Assembly (NCBI GenBank): GCA_030418115.1
Contig: JAUHQD010000001.1
Coordinates: 558,001 to 622,000, forward strand
Direction: 5' to 3'
DNA: 64,000 bases
From: Alteromonadaceae bacterium BrNp21-10
GTDB taxonomy: Bacteria > Pseudomonadota > Gammaproteobacteria > Enterobacterales > Alteromonadaceae
Positions 47,909 through 55,325 of the stretch are shown here, piece by piece. Under the pieces are notes generated by a model. That model was not told the origin of the DNA and ran no database searches. It saw nothing but the letters and a program-made list of their open reading frames with translations. A program made the position numbers and the translations under genes. The first letter of the stretch is position 1. The number at the start of each line of letters is the position of its first letter.

Positions 47909-50227
47909 ATGACGACTTCACATTTATTTCGTAATAGCTTTAGTAAATCACTTTGTGCGCTGGCGGTAACCTCAGCGTTCATCAGCCCAGCGTTACTGGC
48001 ACAGGAGCAAGGTGCCCAAGATCAAAATAAAGCCAATAAAGGTTTAGAGCGCATTGAAGTAACCGCGCGTAAAACCGTAGAAAGTATTCAAGAAGTACCC
48101 GTTGCAGTGACGTCTATTGGTGAAATAGAACTGGCTGAAAAGGGCATTAGTACTGTAACAGAAATTCAACAATTGTCGCCTAACACCACCTTGCAAAAAA
48201 GTCGTGGTACCAATTCAACATTAACCGCCTTTATTCGTGGTGTAGGGCAAGAAGACCCTTTATGGGGTTATGAAGCTGGCGTAGGGATTTATGTTGATGA
48301 TGTGTATCTTGCCCGTCCACAAGGTGCTGTGCTAGATATATTGAACGTTGAACGAATTGAAGTATTACGTGGACCGCAGGGTTCGCTATATGGCAAAAAT
48401 ACTATCGGTGGTGCGATTAAATATGTGACTAAAGCCATGACTGGTGATGCTGAATTATCAGTGAAAGGCACAGTGGGCAGTTATGGTCGCAAAGATCTTA
48501 AATTCAGCGGTCAAATGCCGTTAATCGACGATACACTGTATTTAGGATTTGCTTATGCCAATTTAAACCGCGATGGCTTTGGTGAGTTTTTAACCTCGGC
48601 ACTAGATGGACAAGATCGCGAAAACTATAACAAAGACTTACAAGCCTACCGTTTAACCTTGGAATATAGTCCTTCTGATGATGTATTTGTCCGTTTTAAC
48701 TATGACAATACTGAAGATAAATCCAACTCCAAAGGGGGCTTCCGTTTATTACCCAGTATGCTGACCGACGCGCCCGTGCCAGACAGTGTCTACGATTCTT
48801 ATACCAGTTTACCTACGTGGAATAGTGTTGAAAACGAAGGCCTGAGCCTGACGGTAAATTGGGATATTAATGATAATTTCATGTTTAAGTCGATTACCTC
48901 AAGTCGTGAAGGTTACTCACCCACCAATATCGATTTTGATAATACCTCATTGCGTATTTTTGATGTGCCAGCCATTTATGATGACGAGCAATTCACTCAA
49001 GAATTTCAACTTAATTACCAAACTGACGGTATAACCTTGGTGTCTGGTTTGTATTACTACAAGGGTGATTCTTGTGGTCAATACGATGCAATATTAGATG
49101 AGCTGGGAATAAGCCTTGGATTGCCAGGGTATACCAGTGAAGTTGGCGGTTGTAGTAACAGCAAAAGCACAGCTGTATATATGCAAGGCTCGTTTGATTT
49201 AACTGAGAAATTATCCCTAACGGCTGGCGCACGTTATACCAAAGAAGAAAAAGACGCTGAAGTGTTTAATGCTGTGTATTTTGGCACTATGTACCCTGAA
49301 TCTGGTTGGGTTCCTGGTTATGTACGTGATGAAGCCTTGGTTGCCGCCAGCCAAAATGTGGTGCTAGACGATAGTGCTGAATGGTCGCGTTTCACACCAA
49401 AACTGGGTATGGAATATCAATACAGCCCAGATATGATGTTGTATGCAAGTTATGCACAAGGCTTTAAGTCTGGTGCATTTAATCCCCGTGCTACCACCGC
49501 CGAGCCAGCTGCTGATCCTGAGATTGTTGATTCTTTTGAAATCGGTATGAAAAGTGATTGGAATGATACGATACGCTTTAATGCTACTTTGTTTATGCTT
49601 GACCACAAAGATCGTCAATATGTGACGCTAATCCCAGACCCCGACAATCTGGCTATTAATAATCAGCGTTTAGGTAACGTGGGTAAATCAGAAGCGACAG
49701 GCGCGGAAGTGGAATTAACCGTGTTAGCGACGGATGCCTTAGAATGGTATGCCACCTTAGGTTATATCGACTCCGAATTTAAAGAGGTTAAATCAGTTAC
49801 TCCCGATGGCACACCTATCGATATTACCGATCAGTTTAGTATTACTAATACCCCAAAAACTACCGGTAACATTGGTTTCAGTTACACCATCAATTCCTCA
49901 ATGGGAGACTTTATCGTCAACGGTAACTATTACTACCGTAGTGAGTATTCGTTGGTGGAGAAAGGTAACTTACTCACTCAGGATGGTTATGGTTTAGTTA
50001 ATCTCGGGGTTAACTGGTATAGCGAAGATGGACAGTGGACCGTTGGCTTGTACGGTAAAAACCTGACGGACGAGGAATACTTGGTGGGTAACTATCCCTT
50101 TGTGGATGTGACTACACCGCCGTATTCCACTGAAAACCCAGGTCCAGGAACCGGTGGTGACACTACCTTAATTGGTTACTACGGTGATCCACTTACAGTT
50201 AGTTTAACTGTCGGTTATAGATTTTAA
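47909..50227 (+). CDS. TonB-dependent outer-membrane receptor
   Basis: A 772-residue outer-membrane beta-barrel with signal peptide (CALAVTSAFISPALLAQ) and a TonB-box-like RIEVTARK near residue 48. The plug domain (about 60-170) contains GVGIYVDDVYLARPQG and ERIEVLRGPQGSLYGKN. The barrel ends with the C-terminal Phe in LTVSLTVGYRF. The substrate is unknown. It diverges from the PHB/ketone-body operon, so PHB oligomers or related compounds are possible. A terminator follows at 50240. Confidence 0.93.
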   Translation: MTTSHLFRNSFSKSLCALAVTSAFISPALLAQEQGAQDQNKANKGLERIEVTARKTVESIQEVPVAVTSIGEIELAEKGISTVTEIQQLSPNTTLQKSRGTNSTLTAFIRGVGQEDPLWGYEAGVGIYVDDVYLARPQGAVLDILNVERIEVLRGPQGSLYGKNTIGGAIKYVTKAMTGDAELSVKGTVGSYGRKDLKFSGQMPLIDDTLYLGFAYANLNRDGFGEFLTSALDGQDRENYNKDLQAYRLTLEYSPSDDVFVRFNYDNTEDKSNSKGGFRLLPSMLTDAPVPDSVYDSYTSLPTWNSVENEGLSLTVNWDINDNFMFKSITSSREGYSPTNIDFDNTSLRIFDVPAIYDDEQFTQEFQLNYQTDGITLVSGLYYYKGDSCGQYDAILDELGISLGLPGYTSEVGGCSNSKSTAVYMQGSFDLTEKLSLTAGARYTKEEKDAEVFNAVYFGTMYPESGWVPGYVRDEALVAASQNVVLDDSAEWSRFTPKLGMEYQYSPDMMLYASYAQGFKSGAFNPRATTAEPAADPEIVDSFEIGMKSDWNDTIRFNATLFMLDHKDRQYVTLIPDPDNLAINNQRLGNVGKSEATGAEVELTVLATDALEWYATLGYIDSEFKEVKSVTPDGTPIDITDQFSITNTPKTTGNIGFSYTINSSMGDFIVNGNYYYRSEYSLVEKGNLLTQDGYGLVNLGVNWYSEDGQWTVGLYGKNLTDEEYLVGNYPFVDVTTPPYSTENPGPGTGGDTTLIGYYGDPLTVSLTVGYRF

Positions 50228-50239
50228 CTGTGTGTTGTG

Positions 50240-50263
50240 AGGCGGCTTCGGTCGCCTTTTTTT
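50240..50263 (+). terminator. Terminator after the TonB-dependent receptor gene
   Basis: Stem AGGCG/CGCCT around GCTTCGGT-type loop, followed by seven T residues, beginning 12 bases after the stop. Confidence 0.9.
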
Positions 50264-50306
50264 ATGCCTTCACAATGGCATGGCGTATATAGAGCTGAGG
50301 TTAATT

Positions 50307-51020
50307 ATGTCATTCAATCTTGAACATTCTGCCAACTTCACTGATAGTAGCGCCAACGTTTTTCCTAGTTCGGGTTCATTAATGCAAGCTAGAGTTATTA
50401 TTGCCGACGACCATCCATTGTTCAGAGCGGCCATGCAGCAAGCCCTGCATTCAGAACTGAGCGGCGAGATTATTGAGACCGCCAACTTCGCCGAAACACT
50501 GGCATGTTTACAACAACAAAGTAGCATTGAATTAGTTTTTTTAGATTTGAATATGCCCGGTAATCAAGGCTTCACCGGACTCACCACCATCTGTAATAAT
50601 TTCCCAGACGTACAAGTAATTATGGTCTCCGCCGAAGAAGACCCTCGCATTATTCGCCGCGCTATCGATTTTGGCGCCAGCGGCTACATTCCCAAATCCG
50701 CGTCCCTAGAATTGATTTCTGAAGCCGTAAAGCAAGTATTGGACGGCGAACAATGGTTACCCCAAGAAGTACAAGCGGTCGTCGCCAGTATAGATAACCC
50801 TACGGATAAAAACTTTGCCCGAAAATTAGAACAACTAACCCCTCATCAATTCAAAGTATTAAAACTGATGGCAGATGGTTTATTGAATAAGCAAATTGCT
50901 TATGAACTCAAGGTACAAGAAACCACCATCAAACAGCATGTATCTGCCGTGCTGCGCAAGTTGGAAGTGATCAACCGCACCCAAGCGGGAGTGGTGTTTA
51001 GACAGATAATGGGGGAATAG
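50307..51020 (+). CDS. LuxR/NarL-family response regulator
   Basis: A two-component DNA-binding regulator, 237 residues from the ATG at 50307 with GAGG six bases upstream. After a Ser/Asn-rich leader, the receiver domain has acidic DDHPLF and the phospho-acceptor Asp in FLDLNMPGNQGF. The C-terminal LuxR helix-turn-helix reads LTPHQFKVLKLMADGLLNKQ then IAYELKVQETTIKQHVSAVL. No kinase gene is adjacent. It may act on the neighbouring receptor or PHB operon, which is inference. Confidence 0.9.
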   Translation: MSFNLEHSANFTDSSANVFPSSGSLMQARVIIADDHPLFRAAMQQALHSELSGEIIETANFAETLACLQQQSSIELVFLDLNMPGNQGFTGLTTICNNFPDVQVIMVSAEEDPRIIRRAIDFGASGYIPKSASLELISEAVKQVLDGEQWLPQEVQAVVASIDNPTDKNFARKLEQLTPHQFKVLKLMADGLLNKQIAYELKVQETTIKQHVSAVLRKLEVINRTQAGVVFRQIMGE

Positions 51021-51067
51021 GGGCAGGGGCGCGGGCTTGTTTTTTTATTGGCTGCGCCAACTGCCAT

Positions 51068-51306
51068 TCCATGGCTTTTTTCGTGCCCCTCCCAAGGGCC
51101 CGAGTCACTTTCTTGAGGATAAGAAAGTGACCAAAGAATCCTCGCTCCGGCAACTTTCTTTATCCATATCCAAATTTTCTGCTGATATCGAAACGGCGCG
51201 AGGTAGCATCCTGCAAAGCACGCACCTTGGCGAAACATCCTTGTTTCGCCATTCGATGCAGAAAAATTTGAATATGGGAAAGTTGAGTCGCAGTTTGCCG
51301 ACCTGT
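51068..51306 (+). repeat. Structured dispersed repeat, copy B (239 bp)
   Basis: Same length and orientation as 34381-34619. It shares the 5' half (hairpin GTCACTTTCTT/AAGAAAGTGAC, CAAAGAATCCTCGCTCCGG) and the 3' end. The inner stems differ in bases but still pair: GGCGAAAC/GTTTCGCC and CCATATCCAAATTTTCTGC with GCAGAAAAATTTGAATATGG. The 18-mer TTTTATTGGCTGCGCCAA lies just before it at 51043-51060. The whole stretch 51021-51418 is gene-free. Confidence 0.75.
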
Positions 51307-51418
51307 GAGCTGGTAAATGAGTGCAAATGTAGGAGTGGTTGTTTAATTTGGATCTGACCCTTTTTATTTTCAAGTGTTTGTCCCAGCCGCGCTTTTTGCG
51401 GCGAACTTTGGCAACTTG

Positions 51419-51739
51419 TTATGTTGCACTTTTACCAAATACCGAAGCTGTCTCAGGGTAAAGAACAACACCTAAAATTAATAAGCCCAAGCCGATGTAG
51501 AAAATCACAACAGAAAATACACCATGTTGCCAAGTCCCATCAGTTGAGGACTGCCACAAAAACTTGCGCAAGCCACGAACAATAATATTACTGATACTTA
51601 AGATGCTCTCAGGATAATTCATGCCTCTTAAGCTATTACCCAAACCTTTATTCTCTTTTTTAACTCGATTGTATCGGAGGGTGCTTTTAATACCAAACCG
51701 CATAAGCAAACAACCCACTATAAAAAACATCCAGAACAT
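51419..51739 (-). CDS. Hypothetical two-helix membrane protein (106 aa), cassette-like
   Basis: An unrecognised small protein with a hydrophobic N-terminal helix (MFWMFFIVGCLLMRFGI) and a second helix near the C-terminus (VFSVVIFYIGLGLLILGVVL), with a charged loop between. Its stop is followed by CATAACAAGTTGCC and a hairpin-forming GC-rich segment (GCCGC...GCGGC), resembling the left part of an attC site. Together with the next gene it looks like a minus-strand cassette pair. Confidence 0.6.
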   Translation of the reverse strand: MFWMFFIVGCLLMRFGIKSTLRYNRVKKENKGLGNSLRGMNYPESILSISNIIVRGLRKFLWQSSTDGTWQHGVFSVVIFYIGLGLLILGVVLYPETASVFGKSAT

Positions 51740-51766
51740 TAAGGCTTACCTGAAATCTATTGTGCT

Positions 51767-51807
51767 ACATAACGCAGCAACCGTCCGCAAGATTGTTTTG
51801 TTATGCG
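51767..51807 (-). repeat. Short attC-like site between two cassette-like genes
   Basis: On the minus strand it begins CGCATAACAAAACAATC and ends TTGCTGCGTTATGT, so the ends carry the CATAAC and GCGTTATG cores in inverted orientation. At 41 bases it is shorter than most attC sites, so the call is tentative. It fills the space between the stop of the 174-residue gene and the leader of the 106-residue gene. Confidence 0.4.
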
Positions 51808-51811
51808 AGCT

Positions 51812-52336
51812 TTAGTGAATATGCTCGATAATGAGATAGTCGAGCCAATCACGCGCTTCCTCTATTTTTTCAAGTACCATATTTAAGGCGTTTCCATCAA
51901 GCTGACACATCTCATGCTCCAACCCGCGCTTACCATATTTAATTTTTACGTGAGTATAACCTTCGTCATTGGTTTGCATCCAATTCGCATGAACAACTTT
52001 ATTTCTAAGTGTGCCACACTCTTTTAAACCTGAAATAAACTTAGGGAACCATTCCAACTCCAGTTCCTTGGAGCGTAGTATCTCAGTTGCAAATTTGGTA
52101 AAGAGCTCCACTTTGGAGGCAAACATCATATTGCCTAAAACTAAAAGACCTTTTTGATCAGACCTGTCTGATATTTGACTGCAAAGATAATGATCAAGAT
52201 CTGCTTCCAATGCATTAAAGTGAATTATAACTTCACCGATCAAAGGCATTAAAGATTGAACGTATTCATATGCCTCTTCAGTATCGCCAATACCTTCTAC
52301 AATAAATTGTCCTACAGGTGACCTTTTAGTTTTCAT
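51812..52336 (-). CDS. HEPN-like hypothetical protein (174 aa), cassette-like
   Basis: Not recognised as a named family. It is largely helical. Near the centre it has LRNKVVHANW, which fits the RNxxxH pattern of HEPN-domain ribonucleases, and an upstream helix with FNALEADLDHYL. A HEPN-type fold is thus possible, but no partner gene (for example a minimal nucleotidyltransferase) is next to it. It is bounded by GTTATGC/GCATAAC-type sequences at both ends (52359 and about 51800), as expected for an integron cassette. Confidence 0.55.
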   Translation of the reverse strand: MKTKRSPVGQFIVEGIGDTEEAYEYVQSLMPLIGEVIIHFNALEADLDHYLCSQISDRSDQKGLLVLGNMMFASKVELFTKFATEILRSKELELEWFPKFISGLKECGTLRNKVVHANWMQTNDEGYTHVKIKYGKRGLEHEMCQLDGNALNMVLEKIEEARDWLDYLIIEHIH

Positions 52337-52865
52337 TAGGACTCTCAGCTAGATTACCGCATAACAACTTATTAGACGGCAAAAAGCCATGTTTAAACAC
52401 GGCTTTTTGCCGTATTTCGTGAATTTAAAAAATTTAGCATATTGCCTAACTTTTTGATTGGCAATGTTTAATCGTACTTACTCAATTTTTGGGGTGATCA
52501 AATACGGCAAAATGCCTTATGCCTTATGCCTTGATCTTGCAAATACCCGGCATTCGCGTAGCGGCTGTATAAATGAACATGGTTTGGGACTAGCAGGTCG
52601 GTATTGTGCGACTTAACCTGCCCTGGGCTAATTGGGTTTGTTCGAATGTCCAAACAAGGATGTTCGAAGTAAAAATGTCATGGGCGACAGTTGGCGTAGC
52701 TAATCAAATAACTACGAAGAAGCAAAATATTCATCCTTCGACGGGGCTCAGGAGTAACGGTTGGACGTCCTTGGCGCAGCCAATAAAAAAGCCTGTGTTT
52801 TCAGCAGGCTTTGTACGATATTTTAGGCGGCTAACTAATAAACACCAGCCAGCACTTAGCGTTAT
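52337..52865. other. Gene-free stretch with a 38-bp palindrome and accessory-repeat fragments
   Basis: At 52376-52413 there is a nearly perfect palindrome (arms ACGGCAAAAAGCC and GGCTTTTTGCCGT, centre TGTTTAAACA). It may be a terminator for the convergent side or part of an attC-like site, since GCATAAC lies at 52359. TTGGCGCAGCCAATAAAA occurs at 52771-52788. No convincing gene is seen. Confidence 0.55.
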
Positions 52866-54281
52866 TTACTTCCCTCTAAACCCAAACAGTTTCTTGCTAA
52901 TTATTTCTTCGACTACCGGTTTAGGTAAACAATTCTCCCAGTCACCACGACCCATCGGTATTTGTTTTAAAATTTCACGGGAATAGATTTTGAATAATGC
53001 AATATCGCTAGACTCTATACCGGTTAGGAAGCCGTTTTCGAGTAGGTGGCGATAGAGGAAACGTAGGTGGTCTTGTACTTTTACATTGGTAAATTCGCTA
53101 ATTTCGCCGTCACTATTCAGCTCAGGGTAGATGTACAAGCGGGTGTTGTCGGGGAAGAGTTTACCAAAACCTTCTAGTATGCCGCCTTCAACGCCGCGAT
53201 AGCTGTCTTCATCAAATATTTGTTTAACGTTAACCATGCCGACAACGATACCGATTTTCATTTGTGTGTACTGGCGGAAGTAGGCCCGTAACGAGAAATA
53301 GCGGGTGTAATCCGAAATCATCACGTTGTAGCCGAGCATATTTAACAAGCGTATACGTTGAACAATGTCTTGCTCTGGTACATTGGCGTCATTACCTTTG
53401 GCGTCATTGAGGGATATTTCGGCAATGGCAATGGTGTTTTCTGGTTTCACGCCATCTTGGGTTATAAAGGCCTTTTTGCCTTGTTCAATCATGTCGACGT
53501 TAAGGTTGGTGACCGGCTTAAATGAACCACGAATGGTGAGGATGTTCTTTTTATATAACATCTCTGCTGGCACCGCGACTGAGCCATCAGAGTTGAACAT
53601 GATGGCGCGGGTTTTCCAGCTACGGATTAAATGCAGGTTAATCGCTCGGTTGTCGATGTCTTCAAAGTAGGGGCCTAAAAACTCGATAGAGTCAATTTCG
53701 ATGCGGCCAGCTTTGATGTTGTCGGTGAGTGAATCAATCATCATTCTAGGGTTTTCGAAATAATAGTAAGCCGAATAAATTAGGTTAACACCTAATACCC
53801 CTAAAGCATGTTGTTGGGCTTCGGCATTGTCATCAAGCATGCGTACATGAATTTTGATGGTGGAAGGTTCTGCCCCTGGATACATTTGCAAGCGAATACC
53901 ACACCACGCATGGCATTCGTTGTTACGGTTAAAGCTTTTTGCGGCAACAGTGGTGGCATAGGCAAAAAAACGTGAGGACTTGGGACGGGTGTTACCAACA
54001 CGCTCTAGAACCAAATCATATTCCTGCTCCATCATCGCTTTTACACGCGCTTTGCTGACGTAGCGCCCATCTTCCTGCACACCGTAGATAGCATCGGAGA
54101 ATTTCATATCATAGGCGGACATGGTTTTAGCAATAGTGCCGGCTGCAGCACCTGCTATAAAGAATTGCCTAGCGACTTCTTGCCCTGCGCCTATTTCAAC
54201 GATGGTTCCGTATTTTTTATCATCTAAATTTAAACGTAAGGCTTTTTGAGAAGTAGTTCGCGAACTGACATTTTTGTCCAT
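52866..54281 (-). CDS. Conserved-looking hypothetical protein (471 aa)
   Basis: I do not recognise a domain with confidence. The protein is soluble-looking and lacks a signal peptide. Near residues 27-48 it has GTIVEIGAGQEVARQFFIAG, reminiscent of a nucleotide- or SAM-binding glycine loop. GIVVGMVNVKQIF near residue 340 is another ordered segment. The C-terminus KKLFGFRGK is basic. Its length, codon use and long uninterrupted frame support a real gene. It is monocistronic, flanked by repeat-rich DNA on one side and by the DUF1080 cluster on the other. Confidence 0.75.
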   Translation of the reverse strand: MDKNVSSRTTSQKALRLNLDDKKYGTIVEIGAGQEVARQFFIAGAAAGTIAKTMSAYDMKFSDAIYGVQEDGRYVSKARVKAMMEQEYDLVLERVGNTRPKSSRFFAYATTVAAKSFNRNNECHAWCGIRLQMYPGAEPSTIKIHVRMLDDNAEAQQHALGVLGVNLIYSAYYYFENPRMMIDSLTDNIKAGRIEIDSIEFLGPYFEDIDNRAINLHLIRSWKTRAIMFNSDGSVAVPAEMLYKKNILTIRGSFKPVTNLNVDMIEQGKKAFITQDGVKPENTIAIAEISLNDAKGNDANVPEQDIVQRIRLLNMLGYNVMISDYTRYFSLRAYFRQYTQMKIGIVVGMVNVKQIFDEDSYRGVEGGILEGFGKLFPDNTRLYIYPELNSDGEISEFTNVKVQDHLRFLYRHLLENGFLTGIESSDIALFKIYSREILKQIPMGRGDWENCLPKPVVEEIISKKLFGFRGK

Positions 54282-54614
54282 GCTGATCCCTGACTATATT
54301 AATGAAGGCATTGTTGCCTATTGTAGTGCTTTTTCACGTTTTCTTTAAGTTTAAATTTCGCAAAAACACTAACTAATTCGTTGAATAATATAGTGAATGA
54401 TCAATGTTGTAGGGTTATGCAGGTAATAATGGGTTTTTGTTGAATTAATTTAGGTGAATAAAAGTTAGCCTTAGCACATTGTATGGTTAACTTTGTAAAT
54501 TGCTTGTTGCAAAAACGTAAGTGCAATTGTAATGTGGCCTTACCAATAAGAGTTCAACACGAACACTTTCTCTATTGACTATTTTGACGTCAATTTTAAT
54601 CCTGCTGGTGAATT
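54282..54614. other. Divergent intergenic region, no clear signals
   Basis: An AT-rich 333-base spacer between the 471-residue hypothetical gene and the DUF1080 gene. It must hold promoters for both, but I could not identify a strong promoter, operator or RNA element. Confidence 0.5.
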
Positions 54615-55322
54615 ATGAATGTGATATTTAAGTCTTTTTTAGTCTGTTCCTCATTATTATCCTTGGTTGCTAATTCAACACCAGCAACCTCGGAACCGCA
54701 AAATTTACTGGATAAGGATTTATCTCAATTTTCCAATATTTACAACGATGGTCAGGCCGAAGTCGTGAATGGTGAGCTGGTTTTACGCTCCACAGGCAAT
54801 TGGTTTTTTACCACCAAAAAGCAATACCATGACTTTATTTTAACCGCCGAAGTGATCATGCCGGATGTGACTGAATACAGTAACTCGGGGATTATGTTTC
54901 GTGGTCAAGTAAAACAAAATGACAATGGTGTTGAAGCCATGGGCTATCAGGCGGAGGTTGACCCTAGTGATCGTAAATGGAGTGGCGGCTTATACGACCA
55001 AGCCCGCCGCCAATGGTTACACCCAGTACATGCCACGCGTTCATTCCCTGATGCAGACTTTAAACACAACTTTTTACCCGCATGGACCGACGAAATGGCC
55101 AATGCCTATCGTCATTTAGAGTGGAATCAATACCGAATAGAGTGCCGTGGCAGCGATATTAAAATATATCTTAACGGTGTTTTGACTACCCATGTTACCG
55201 ATAGCAAAGACGCGGCGGGTTTTATAGGTTTGCAGCATCACGGTAGTCAATTATTTAAAGAGACTGGCGAAACCAATAATATCGTGCGCTTTCGCAATGT
55301 GTTTATTACGGAGTTGAAATAA
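54615..55322 (+). CDS. DUF1080 protein (3-keto-glycoside hydrolase/lyase-like)
   Basis: An exported protein of 235 residues with a signal peptide (FKSFLVCSSLLSLVANS). The concanavalin-like DUF1080 fold is shown by LVLRSTGNWFFTTKKQYHDF, NSGIMFRGQVK, EWNQYRIECRGSDIKIYLNG and GFIGLQHHGSQLF. Members have been linked to hydrolysis or elimination of 3-keto-sugars and glycosides. It is the first gene of a plus-strand cluster with redox enzymes, which supports such a role. A substrate cannot be named. Confidence 0.88.
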   Translation: MNVIFKSFLVCSSLLSLVANSTPATSEPQNLLDKDLSQFSNIYNDGQAEVVNGELVLRSTGNWFFTTKKQYHDFILTAEVIMPDVTEYSNSGIMFRGQVKQNDNGVEAMGYQAEVDPSDRKWSGGLYDQARRQWLHPVHATRSFPDADFKHNFLPAWTDEMANAYRHLEWNQYRIECRGSDIKIYLNGVLTTHVTDSKDAAGFIGLQHHGSQLFKETGETNNIVRFRNVFITELK

Positions 55323-55325
55323 GTT

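Noticed and set aside
51037-51357. Open frame across structured repeat copy B
   Set aside because: It coincides with the repeat, and copy A does not keep an equivalent full frame; the signal is RNA/DNA structure, not coding.
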